DNA from: Haplosporangium gracile
Lineage: Eukaryota > Mortierellomycota > Mortierellomycetes > Mortierellales > Mortierellaceae
Direction: 5' to 3'
Length of the DNA: 28,567 nucleotides
Assembly (NCBI GenBank): GCA_015499985.1
Contig: JAAAUF010000146.1
Span: 29,513 to 58,079, forward strand
Each line of letters opens with the position of its first letter. Position 1 is the stretch's first letter. A program made the translations under genes and the position numbers. Shown here piece by piece: positions 13,728 to 24,180 of the stretch. The notes beneath the pieces are model-generated. The model ran no database searches and had not been told where the DNA came from. It saw only the letters and a program-made list of their open reading frames with translations.

Positions 13728-13885
13728 CTAAAGAATGGCGCTTTTTTGCTTTTTTTTTTTTCAATGCTTGTTTTTAATTTACAGTGTGTTTCTTTTGCGA
13801 TGAGTGTGATGTAGGAGGAAGTGCAGATGGAAGTAAAAGTAATTAGACGGACATGATGGACAGGTCGAAGACAAAAAGGGGTCAT

Positions 13886-16800
13886 TTATGGCGGAGGAGC
13901 GAGGCGGGCCATGCCTTGGCCCTTGGGCATCTTTTTCTTGCTTTCGTCGTCCAAATCCTTGTCCTTGTAGTAGTGAGGGGCAACTATTTGTCAAAACGGA
14001 ACAAAGCAACGAAAATAGGATACATACATTAGTATTTAGGTATCTATCAACCGCATTCAATAATAAGCGCAAAATAAAACATGCCACAAGAAAGAGAAAA
14101 TAAGCAAGGGCATACCTTCAGTGAGCCAGGCGCTATCGATCTCCATGACAACACGCATAAACTCCTTGCTGGTAAGTACCAACTCAAAGTAGACAACCCA
14201 CTTGGGATTGACCTGATACAAAGAGCTGCTCGGATGAATCATAACCGTCTGTTGACTCTTGACCGTCCTGTAAGAATCACCCGATTTGGTCAATTTAGCC
14301 GCATTATAAAAGAACCCCGACGTGATCGCCTTACGGATTGGCGACGTATCGTTCGGGTTCGGGTTCGACACCATCGCCACCTCGGTTCGCTCCATGAGTC
14401 CCACCATCTGGTCCCGAATATCGCGTGCCCTTGTCATCGACCGGTGCTGCAAAAAGTTCTCGAAACACCACTGGATCGAGTAATTCGACTCCACCCACTG
14501 GTCCCAGATATTCAGCAGCGTCAAATGGTCCCCTCCGGGCTTGGTCAAGTTCTGACGAGCCTTGTCCGCATGTAGCTTCTTGTCCTTGGGTCGGTAAAAG
14601 ATTGCATTCTGGACCGAGAGCATCGCCACAATCGATGCAATCTCCTCTGTGCAGTAGTACTTCTCCGCCATAATCATCGTCTTGGCCAACATTGGGTCTC
14701 CGGGGAACTCGGCCATACGTCGCCCCAGTTTCGTCAATTGGCCCTTGTCGTTTAGAGCTCCCAAGGCATACAGCTGCTCCAGTGCTCGCATCAATGTCTC
14801 TGCGGGCGGTGGGTCCATGAACTCGAATCCAATGATATCGTTGATACCCAAAGACTTGAGAGTCAGAACCACAGAGTTGAGGTTGATTCGCTGAATCTCA
14901 GGTGCCGTATGCTCTTCTAGCTCGTTGTCGTATGCCCACTTGGTATACAGTCGGAAACACTTTCCTGGCCCCACACGACCAGCACGCCCCTTCCTCTGGT
15001 TCGCCGACGCGCGCGAGCAGGGCGTTACCACCAACGACTCCATGCCAGTCTTGGGGTTGTAACTCAGCATCTTGGAGAACCCTGGGTCGATCACAAACTT
15101 AACACCATCAATCGTAATCGACGTCTCGGCAATGTTGGTCGCCAAAACAACCTTCCTTGATCCCTCCGGAGTCGGCTCAAAGATCTTGCCCTGCATATCC
15201 GACGGCAACGACGAGTAAATCGGACAGACAATGAGCTCCTGAATTCGATCTCCCAAAACTCGGCATGTCTGCTGTAGGTTCTCGGCCGCACTGTCAATCT
15301 CGTCCTGCCCTGTCAAAAAGACCAAGATGTCGCCTGGTCCCTGAGAAATATGGATCTGCATGACTGTGGTGATCGCCGCCGCAAGGTAATTAGCCTCAGG
15401 TGATGTGGTGTAGTGGACCTCGACCGGGAAAGTCCGTCCGGGGATATAGAAGACAGGAGCACCGTCAAAGTACTCTGAGAACTTTTCGGCATCGACGGTC
15501 GCACTAGAGATCAACACCTTGAGATCCGGTCGGAATCGAGCAATATCTTTGATCAGTCCCAGCAAAATATCCGTGTGCAGCGTCCGTTCGTGAGCCTCGT
15601 CGATAATGAGACAACTGTAACCAGCTAGATCGGGTTCGCTCATGAACTCGCGCAACAGCATTCCGTCCGTCATGTACTTGACGACCGTCTTCTCGCTCGT
15701 ACAGTCCTCAAATCGAATTGAGTATCCAACCTCGTATCCAAGCTTGACTCCCATCTCCTCGGCGACACGGGCAGCAACACTCATAGCAGCAACACGACGA
15801 GGCTGGGTGCATCCAATCTTGAGCCCCTTGCTGGAATACCCTGCTTCATGAAGGTACTGGGGCAACTGAGTTGTTTTTCCTGAACCAGTCTGGCCCACCA
15901 CTACCATAACCTGATGCTCGGCAATGGCGTCCAAAAATGCCTGGCGGAGCTTGTAAATCGGCAACGACTCTCGAACCTGCTTGATCGACATTTCCTTGCG
16001 CTCGAGCTCGTTGATCTTCTCCAGCAACTCCTCAGCCTGTCTCTCCTTGGTCTCCTCTTGTTGATCCATGATAAACTCGATGTTGTCCTCGTCAAAGACA
16101 TACTCATAGTCCATCTCCTCTCCTTCCTTGACATCCGATTTCCGTGTGGCATGCTGTCGTGTGGCGCGGACCTGTTGCTCTTCCCACTGATCCTGCTCCG
16201 AGACAAACTTTTCCCCGGGCTCTTCCTCATACCGCCTATACAGAGCATCATGTTTCTTTTTCTTGTCCAGCTTGCCCTTCTCAGTGATATAGTCCTCCGG
16301 CATATGATATCCATCGTAACGGTCGTCGACATTCATACGCTCCTCAGCCAGTCTCAGCAACTCCTTCTTGTAAGCAAGTTCTTCCCGCTCCTTCCTGGTG
16401 AGATCCTTGGAATCAAACAACTCCTCATCGTCTCGGATCTGTAACCTGAGCTTGTCGATCTGGAACCCCTCACGCTTGGCCAAGTATTCCTGACGAGCGC
16501 GTTCACGCAAGGAGGGGAGTGCTGCCTTCCTGGCCTCGGGATCGTCAGCAAGGTTCCTACGAGAGTCAGACTTTGACGATCTGTCTTCCACCAGTTTCTT
16601 GGTCTTGCCCTCGTCCTTGTTCTTGAGTCGGTTGGCAAACTCGTCACGCTCCCTAATGTCGTCTTCCCGCTCCTTCTCCAGTCGCTCTTCCTCGAGTTCC
16701 TCTAAATAATGCCATAATACGAAAGTAAAAACATGTGTTAGCTGCAGCATTACATTAGTTCGACTATTAAACTTAAAAACGTTTAAGCCAGCTCCTTAGC

Positions 16801-17545
16801 CATAAAATCGAGGTCCGACTCATTACCTTCAGTCTTGGCGGGCCGAGATTCTCGATCGAGTTCTTCCAGCTTTCTCCGCCTGTATTCCTTTTCCTCCTCG
16901 TCACTCTCCCAGGCATCATCTCCACCCTCCTTCCTCCTGATCTTCTTATCCCGTTTCTTGCTACTCTCGGAGGAATCCTTCTCCTTCTCCTTGTCCTTGG
17001 AGCTCTTTTTCGACTTTTTCGATTTCCTCTGACTCTCTTCATTGTCGTCCTCATCCATGATCAGCCCATACGAATTATTCACCTCCAGAAGCCTCAGATT
17101 TGCCGACTCTTCCTTGCGCTTTTTCTTGACCTCTGACGCCGACATGACAGTCGTAGTGCCCGTGCCTCCTGCTCCCGCTGTGACTGATTTCGTGAAGGAT
17201 CGTGAGGACTGGGTTCGAGGTGTCCTTTGAAAAAGCTCCTGTGCAAACGATTGAGTTCTGCTATTAGTGGGGATATCCATGGTCCCAAAGGACTTTAGAA
17301 GATCTGCAGGCGATTTTGCAGTTTGTGCGCAGGCGATCAAAAAGTCTCGGGTTGTGTTGTCCGACATTCCAAGCACCTGTGGAAGTATGTGGAGGAGAAG
17401 AATTGTAAGTATGAGGGGGCGTTGTTGTAATCATACATTTGCGGGAAAACAAAAAACAATGATTAAGGGAAGAAGGGGTTGAATTCTGTGAACGAACCTT
17501 GATGGAAGCGTCGGAGACCCAGCGTTTGAGATCTTGCATGTCCAT
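13886..17545 (-). CDS. PRP2: Spliceosomal DEAH-box ATPase Prp2/DHX16
   Basis: Minus-strand exons: 17545-17498, 17376-16827, 16701-14116 and 13983-13886; 1093 aa. The family activates the spliceosome before the first splicing step, using ATP to remodel the B-act complex in the nucleus. The first exon codes only 16 residues (MDMQDLKRWVSDASIK), and the join to VLGMSDNTTRDFL resembles the DHX16 N-terminus. Residues of about 60-430 are charged and coiled-coil-like with a Lys/Ser/Glu stretch, probably a nuclear signal. Helicase motifs: GQTGSGKT at 469-476 (Walker A), TQPRRVAA (Ia), DEAH at 567-570, SAT near 600, TNIAETS (V), QRKGRAGR (VI). HA2 and OB-fold regions follow (KAITSGFFYNAAKL, QTVMIHPSS, YFELVLTSKEFMR). 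The small last exon gives the typical end VAPHYYKDKDL...KMPKG. All splice phases agree. The ends of this gene and HDA1 converge with 189 bp between stops. Confidence 0.96.
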
Positions 17546-18149
17546 GGTGGGAATCGACTTTAGGCGTGTGTGTTTAGAACTGTATGTGGGGAATTGTGTT
17601 GCGTTGATGGTCGGATGAGAGTGTAAGGGAATGCGAATGAAGGAAGAACAAGTGGCAGTTCAGAATGTGGCACGATTGGTGGCGGAAAGGAAAAGTCAGG
17701 TCGAAAAAGTTGGAGTAACGTCACCGGAATACATTGTGACGCCTGTATTAACGACGCGAATTAGTCGCGCAATCTTCGTGAAAATGGGCATTCACAACCA
17801 CCACCATCAGCATCAACGCTTGTGGATTTTGTTTTCAGTGTGCTTCTAGATCCACTTTTTCACCACATCACCAACCACTTTTCATGGTACAGCACAACAG
17901 GCTGATCCAGATATATGAAAGTGAATCCCATCGATTCACATTGATTTTGGAACTCAAGAGTACCAGAAATTTTGGGCACTAATCACGCTATATGTTAACA
18001 ATGTGAAAAAGAGGGTGGCTTTAAGAAAGTCCCAGAGACCAAGTACTGGGTCTGGAGCCGTGGGGATTCTTTTATTGTTCTTTGTGTACATCTATATTTT
18101 GCATTCTAGTCAAAGAGGGACAGACGATAAGATGCTTTTGAGCAATAAG
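17546..18149. other. Upstream flank of PRP2 gene and border of transposon cluster
   Basis: This region should hold the PRP2 promoter (minus strand). The plus-strand open frame at 17631-17849 has no recognisable domain and overlaps the expected promoter, so I do not call it. TTAA tetranucleotides, the piggyBac target, occur near 17995 and 18017, but no terminal repeat could be matched to them. Confidence 0.4.
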
Positions 18150-19484
18150 CTATGGAATACCATGATATTCGTTGAAACAATTTCGGTGTGCTAAAAGGCA
18201 CAAAGGCACCTTGCAGAAGGTACAGGTCCAAGCAGTCGGGGTCCTGACCTTGAAGTTCTCGTCCTTTAACTTGGTGGTCTTGTAGCGACAAAGGATACAG
18301 TTTGGGCGACTTTTGTCCGTCTGATCTGCGTGTGGGTAGTGCATGCTCTTGTTGAGGAATCGCATGGCGGGCAGGTCAGGCATGTTTTGGGGGGTAACAT
18401 ATACAATGCTCTTGGACTCTTCATTGTCATCATGCTTTTGGTGGTGTTGACGGGTTATCTTGGGGTTCTGGGAGTCATCCATGTTGCCTTCGGACGCCAA
18501 AGTCCAGGCCAATTCGATACGAAATTCTCGGTGGGAGAGGTTGCCGCCCTGTGCTTTGTAGATTCTGTATGCGTTGACAATGGTGGTATCTAGAATCCAA
18601 AAAAAAGAGTGGCATCCAGGTCCTGAAAACAGTCAACTGAGTGTTGTAGTATGGTCGCTCAAGTCGATCCCGTTCATATTGTGGTTGTAGTTGTCGATGA
18701 TCTTGGGGATTTTGAAGACGGCGCAGTGTTGGCCGTTGAAGACCTCTCGGGCACGGGCGGCATTGGTGCTGGTGGTCCGAATTCGGAAACGAAGACAGGC
18801 GATACGAGACTCTTCACCAGTGATCTGGTGGATGGTGCTGAGCATGTGGACAGGTTATCAACCCATACAGCAGCAAGAACTGCGTTGTCGACGACTGCGT
18901 CAGAGAGTGTATCCCATTCAAACTTGCACTTCTTGTCGACCTTGAGAGCTGAAGGAAACTGCTTGGAGGAAACACGGACGGTACCACAAACACCGATCTT
19001 AAGGTCGCGCAGATGCTTGAAGAGGAGAATATTGGAAAAAAGTTATCCATGTAAATATTGAATGTGTATTTGGCGAAGGGAAGAGTTCGGGCAAGATGAA
19101 TAATGGCGGAAGATGTTGGGTTCAAACCCTCGACGGGGATCACTCCGATGACGGACTTCATTCGAGAGTAATAGAGAAAAGAGAAGGTGTATTCCGACCC
19201 GCACAGTGCGTAGATCTTGAAGCCCTCAGGTGTGGGCTTGTTCTTCATCTTGACGGTGTGTGTACTGCGCCCGGAGAAACGAACGATCATCTCGTCGACG
19301 GAGACAACAGTTGAGGGTATGTAGAAGCGACTAAAATCGGCCGAGAGTTGGGAAGAGAAGGGTTCGAGTTTAGAGTATCAATGCTCTTTGGTGGTATGAG
19401 GGGAGGAGATATGAAGGAACCGCTTCAGCTGCTGAAACCTATGGACGGTCATGAAGTGATGGATGTCGTGCTTGGAAGACGTGG
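18150..19484 (-). pseudogene. PiggyBac-like transposase relic
   Basis: The minus strand encodes, in several frames, a piggyBac (DDE_Tnp_1_7) transposase lacking its N-terminus. In order from 19484 down: HDIHHFMTVHRFQQLKRF; VDEMIVRFSGRS (first catalytic Asp at 19296-19294); NKPTPEGFKIYALC; YMDNFF (second Asp at 19047-19045); GVCGTVRVSSKQFP; YNHNMNGIDLSD (third Asp at 18665-18663); SHREFRIELAW; and a Cys-rich C-terminus (CILCRY, WTCTFC, CFNEYH) like the zinc-binding tail of the family. A stop near 19378 and frame changes near 19040, 18835 and 18630 break it. It cannot make a full transposase. All three acidic triad positions survive, so decay is moderate. Its upstream end meets the Helitron helicase relic at about 19485. 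No terminal inverted repeats or TTAA duplication could be assigned. Confidence 0.85.
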
Positions 19485-19489
19485 TGATG

Positions 19490-21129
19490 TTGTCCAGAGA
19501 ACAAGTCAGATCCATCATTCATGCGGCCGATCTTATCATTTGGGACGAGACACCTAACGTGCTCCACTTTGATGATCAAAGTGAAACACATGAATTTAGC
19601 ACGGCTTTTACATACTTTTTTCAACCCCATGCTATCTCAAGATTAAAACTAGAAACTCTCATTTTTTTTCCTCCACCATCATGAGAACCTGCCCTTTAGT
19701 TGCCCTAAAAACCCATTTTCATCTTAATTTCGATTTTTTTTTGTATATTTCAAAAATCCAAAAAAAAACGACCAGTTCAACTAAGAAACACTTCTTTCCA
19801 TCTGTTTTCTGCTGCTGTAATGTCAAATGAGTGAGCGTTTGTGAAATACCCATAACAAAAACGTGTTGTTTTTATTTCTTATTTTCATTTTTTTCATTGA
19901 ATTGCCGTCATATGCCATATAAGTCAGAGAACATGTCCCTGGTCTTAACCTTGAGATAACATGGGTTTAAAAAGAGCACAAAAAAGCCGTGCTAAATCCA
20001 CGTCTTTCACTTTGATCAAAGTGGAGCACGTTATGATGCATCGACATGTCTTTGAGTCAGTGGACCGGATTATCCGGCATATTATAGATCGGCCCTTGGT
20101 CCCTTTTGGTGGAAAGATTGTCGTGTTCGGTGGCGACTTTCGACAGGTGTTGCCGGTTGTTACGCACAGCTTCCAAGCCTAGATCGAGGGCGCATGTCTG
20201 AAGATGTCTGACACCATCTGGCTCAGGGTCAAGATACTCAAGCGAACTCGAAATATGCAAGTCAAGCCGGATGAGAGCAGCTCTTTTTCTTTTGTCGATT
20301 TTTTACTCCGTGTGGGTGAAGGCAAGGAGCAGACATCTTTCTTTGACGACTCTAATGATTATATGAAGGATTCCCCGCCATATCCTTTTTATGCCACATG
20401 GGCCCTATCTCAACGGCGACCACGAGATCCAACTTATCCGCACCATATACCCCAACATCTCCAACGGCGGCTTTGCACCTCAGGATATCAAACGCACCGC
20501 TATTTTGACAACACTAAACAAGGATATCAATCATATGAACGACCTCGCGACCGCACTATTTCCTGGCGAGGCTACAGAGTACCTTGATCAAGACTCCGTT
20601 CCGGACTCAGACACCAACGGCGTCGCCAACTATCCCACGGAGTATCTCAACTCTTTAGACCCCACTGGATTACCTCCCTACAAGCTGGTGCTGAAAGTTG
20701 GCATGCCCATCATTCTCATCCAGAACGTAGACCAAATAAAACGGACTCTGCAACGGAACTCGCTTAATCGTCCGCCGCCTCAAGCCACGCTGCATTATGG
20801 CAACAATCCTCACTGGCCCTTTTGCCACCGACTTGGTCTTCATCCCACGAGTGTCGATTTTGACAACGGATGACAAGTCCTCCCCGATCATGTTCAAGAG
20901 ACGACAGTTTCCGGTCAGGTCCGCCTTTGCCATGACGATAAACAGGTCCCAGGGCAGACCTTCGAGAATGTCGGAGTTTATCTCCCTACGTCTGTGTTCA
21001 CACACGGTCAGCTATATGTCGCTCTTTCTCTTGATGCACAGACATCTTAAGGTACTTATCATCGACGGCTCCATCCCTGACCCTGAAGGCATCTACACCA
21101 GAAACGTTGTCTACAAAAGTGTCCTTTAA
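19490..21129 (+). pseudogene. Helitron-type PIF1 helicase relic (C-terminal part)
   Basis: Plus-strand fragments match the PIF1-like helicase of Helitron transposons. In order: IIHAADLIIWDETP (Walker B region, 19510-19555), interrupted by the 475-bp inverted-repeat element; MHRHVFESVDRI; PFGGKIVVFGGDFRQVLPVV (about 20100-20160); an in-frame TAG at 20180-20182; a frame change near 20390; ILTTLNKDINHMN, LFPGEATEYLDQDSV, YPTEYLNSLDPTGLPPYKL and LKVGMPIIL; a frame change near 20745 with NGLCNGTRLIVRRL; RRQFPVRSAFAMTINRSQG; a frame change near 20957 with VGVYLPTSVFTHGQLYVALS; and the end VYKSVL with its stop at 21127-21129. The replication-initiator (Rep) and Walker A parts are missing on the left, where the piggyBac relic begins. 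It is non-functional as it stands. Confidence 0.88.
19557..20031. mobile_element. 475-bp TA-flanked inverted-repeat element (MITE)
   Basis: The ends are long inverted repeats: 19557 to about 19650 matches the reverse complement of 20031 to about 19940, with a few mismatches and a 3-base indel. The outer ends begin ACGTGCTCCACTTTGAT. TA lies directly outside both ends (19555-19556 and 20032-20033), as expected for a target-site duplication of the Tc1/mariner group. Each repeat contains its own CACTTTGATCAAAGTG-like palindrome. The interior is AT-rich and codes for nothing. The element splits the Helitron helicase relic, whose reading frame joins exactly (ETP|MMHRHVF) when the element and one TA are ignored. 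Confidence 0.85.
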
Positions 21130-21432
21130 ACAATACCCTGCACCACTTGACAATTAAATGTGTATTTTTATTTAAGAGTGCGCTGTGTCTTCCTTTTTTT
21201 TCTTTCGTCGTCTTACAAAAAAGTCCCCCGCGTGCCTTCATAGCTGGCGCCTATATACCACCCCTTTTTTTTTCGTTTTGTTAACTAACAGCGGGCTCAC
21301 ATTTTTTCAAATAAGTTTTTTCCCCTTTTGTGGTCAAAACGCACCATACCTACACGCCCAGCCCCCAAACAGCAAAACCTGGTAACCAGGTAACGGTTCA
21401 GCTCCCAGGGCGTAGCCCCGGGCACTTGCTAG
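21130..21432 (+). mobile_element. Helitron 3' end with hairpin and CTAG terminus
   Basis: Non-coding sequence after the helicase relic ends in a short hairpin (CCCAGGG-CGTAG-CCCCGGG, about 21404-21422; one mismatch) followed after a few bases by CTAG at 21429-21432 and then T at 21433. A hairpin near a CTRR end with a T after it is the standard 3' terminus of Helitrons, which insert between A and T. The helicase points toward this end, which is the right orientation. The matching 5' TC end was not found. Confidence 0.75.
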
Positions 21433-24180
21433 TCTACTACATTAAAATCAAAAGTTCGTAAATTACATGACTTTCCGTGACTTACTTCTCTTGAAATCAA
21501 AACAAACACAACCTTCTAAGGGCATGACCAGCTTCTTGAATACTCAGGTGTGTAAGGTTGACAAAGAAAAAATGACAAAAGAGGTTTCTACGTTTTTGGG
21601 GGCTCGTAATTTTACATTTTCCCTCCTTTGCAAAAAAAAAAAAAAAAGCAAAACGTAGCCAATTACACACTCCGCACTTTGATTGATTTGTGAGCGCGTG
21701 CCTTTTGAGCCTATTATTGTATTTTTTTGGGTCCCCTTTTTTGCAACAGTGAAAAACAGTAAAAAAGAGAGGGAGGCTTTCTTCCACCGACCCTTTTCTT
21801 TCTCTTCTTTTTGCCCTATCTTCATTTTCCTGCCCCTCTCATACAACTACTCTTTACCTGTTTCTCTCAATGGCGTCTCCCCCCTCACCCCTTCCATTTT
21901 AGCCCAGTCTTGCAAGTGCAAGGACTTTTATTCTTGCCACTGTCCTGATTTTGCGTACAAGGTATATCTAGAAGCTGAGTATGCGAGATACGAGGAGATG
22001 GTACAGCCCGCTTGATGGGCGAGGCTGTCGCGGCCATTTCCCCGTCCCCTCTCCCCCCATATGATTCTCCGACGTATATCCTGCACCACTTGGAGCCCAT
22101 ATCGGATGAAGGTCGTTACAGCCCTGACGAGGGTTTTGCCGCTAAGTTCACAATCAATACCGCCGTTGATGAGTATTAGAGCTCATCACAAGTATGGAAT
22201 GATGATGGTAATGTGTTTGTATAAGGACAAGATGCCATCAGCTCGAAGCATGTCCCCCTGCAAGCCCTCTATGGGTTTTGGGAGCGTTTGCGAGCTGGTG
22301 AGAACTCTTTGGGGTCACTCAGAAAAGTATGGCGAGAGGGAAGGAGGGGAGGAGGGAGGACGAGAAGAAGAGTGGAGAAGAAGGAAGTGAGAGAGGTGAT
22401 ACGTTCTCATTTGATGATTGAAAGACAAATGCAGAAAGAAACGTCGAGACAAATAGAAACAATAATAATGGCAACGATGGTCAAACACGTTACGACTTAT
22501 TTGATTCTATTGATACCTCCACACTTCTTCACATAACCTTCCACAGAGCCTCTTTTTCTTTCTATTTGTTGGCTTCTGTCTAGACAATAAAGTCACTTGG
22601 AAATGGCGAATAAAAAGAGCGTGAGGGGCGGAAGAATAAAAAGGGACTGGCAACTGTCGTCTCTGTATACAAAGCAGCTGCTTTTGGTTGAACTCCAGCA
22701 GGAGCGAACACACAGAGAGTGGTTAGAATGCAAATCGTACTTCATCGTCGATCATTGTCCCCAGTCTTCACTTGGTCGAAAAAGAGGGGACTGGCGTTTT
22801 TAATAAACACACCAGCTCACCTTTTAAATTTTGTTCACAGAAATATGACAAAGAAAAAAAAAGAGGCGAGTCTAAAAGGCCGGTGGCTCTGCTTCTCTCT
22901 CTGTGAAATAGAAAATCAATCGATCAAGAAAAATGATGGATGATGGTAGGACATTCTTCGGGTACGGTACTAAACTAAGTATTATCCTCAGGAAGTAACC
23001 ATTGCGACACAAAGAAAAAGAAGGTGAGTATGAAGGAGAAGGATTAAAAACACAAACGTGAGCGCAGAAAACATAATAAAGGGATAAGGTTCCCAATAAA
23101 AGCATCCACAAGGCCCTCGCATTTTTAAAGAGTGTCTGTGTCACCTTTGTTTTTCTCCCGCATCGTTATGCAACCTCCTTTCGTTTTTTTTTTTTTTTTT
23201 TTTTTCACAATCACTGCTCTTTTTCCATTTGATACCTTTTTACGCCAGGAGAATAGATGGATTGGAATACAACACAAAGACAAGAGTAAGATGAACAGAA
23301 AGTCAACTGAATTGATCCCCTTGACCTGCACATAATATCTTACCCTTTCTTTGGAACAGAAATACAATTGCGCACATCTACTATTGTCAGATCTTTGTTC
23401 TTTTTTTTCGTGTTAATCGATCAAACCCTTTACGAATCAAGGTTTCATAATGGCCAAAAAACGAAACTGTGGTTGCTCTAACGTGCTTGACTTTGCACAG
23501 ACAAATAAAGATATTTCGAGCAAGAACAAGAAGGGGTGTGGTTTGACACAATACACAGCTCCCGCGTTCTTAATGACAAAAATGTCAATTGACCCAGAAT
23601 AAAAGGACTGAGATAGAGCTAAGGGATAAGTGAGGCTACAGAGTAGAGCAGTGAAAAAATGGGTGAGTGACCAATATTTTACCTCTTGCTCGCTCACTTT
23701 ACATAGGATTGGTGCAAAAGAACCCCTTAAATTTAAAATTTACTCAGAGAAAAAATCGGAAAGCGATGGGTCGAGAGAGAGAGAAGTAATGAAGAAGCCA
23801 GCGTGTAGGTCTGTGAAAAAGGATGCGTTGCGAAGGATAGTCCCTCTGTAGTAGCGCTGCGAGCAAGGAGGGACTCTTGCTTTCATACGTTTCATAAGGA
23901 GCAAGTAACCATTACTCATACCAAATATCTTGGTAAGTGTGCGTGAAAATTAGGAAGGAACCTCATGCCGTCCAACTCCAAATGAAGCAATATAAGGTAC
24001 TGTATGTGATCAACATAGCTTGAGAAAGTATTACATGAGTGCACACTAAAACGAAGAACCACAAACGCAGGAGTCATTTGTGAATGACAAAGACAAGAGG
24101 AGGCTCTATGAGTGGTCATGGATTGCAACGAAAAAAAAAGTACATGCAAGGCAGAACTGAGCGAAGAAAGGAGGGGTCAG
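21433..24180. other. AT-rich gene-poor region
   Basis: No intact gene is supported in this stretch to the right of the Helitron end. Open frames are short and low in complexity. Homopolymers include A15 near 21634-21648 and T22 at about 23184-23205. One short coding-like relic lies at 21907-22180 (listed separately). I saw no tRNA, rRNA or further recognisable transposase. Purine-rich sequence occurs at about 22320-22400. Confidence 0.5.
21907..22180 (+). pseudogene. Short coding-like relic with Cys pairs
   Basis: From about 21904 the frame reads CKCKDFYSCHCPDFAYKVYL then EAEYARYEEMVQPA to a TGA at 22012-22014. An adjacent frame from the ATG at 22014 reads ISPSPLPPYDSPTYILHHLE and SDEGRYSPDEGFAAKF to a TAG at 22178-22180. 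The composition and mix of residues look like protein coding, in contrast to the neighbouring simple-sequence frames. The two pieces are in different frames. I recognise no family. It could be a fragment of a captured or degraded gene, or chance. Confidence 0.25.

Noticed and set aside
13779..14087. Minus-strand 102-codon frame over the PRP2 last intron
   Set aside because: It covers the intron and 3' UTR; splicing from 14116 to 13983 gives the conserved DHX16 C-terminus instead.
19112..19135. tRNA-like GGTTCAAACCC stretch
   Set aside because: It lies in the piggyBac frame, coding part of EGLNP; no acceptor, D or anticodon arm could be built around it.
19555..20033. TTAA-type piggyBac terminal repeat explanation for the inverted repeats
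   Set aside because: The flanks are TA, not TTAA, and the element interrupts the Helitron helicase rather than bounding the piggyBac relic.
19961..20182. MGLKRAQKSRAK... open frame as the helicase start
   Set aside because: Its first 24 codons are the right inverted repeat of the MITE; the same peptide start appears in mirror form on the minus strand at 19630, so the ATG is a product of the insertion.
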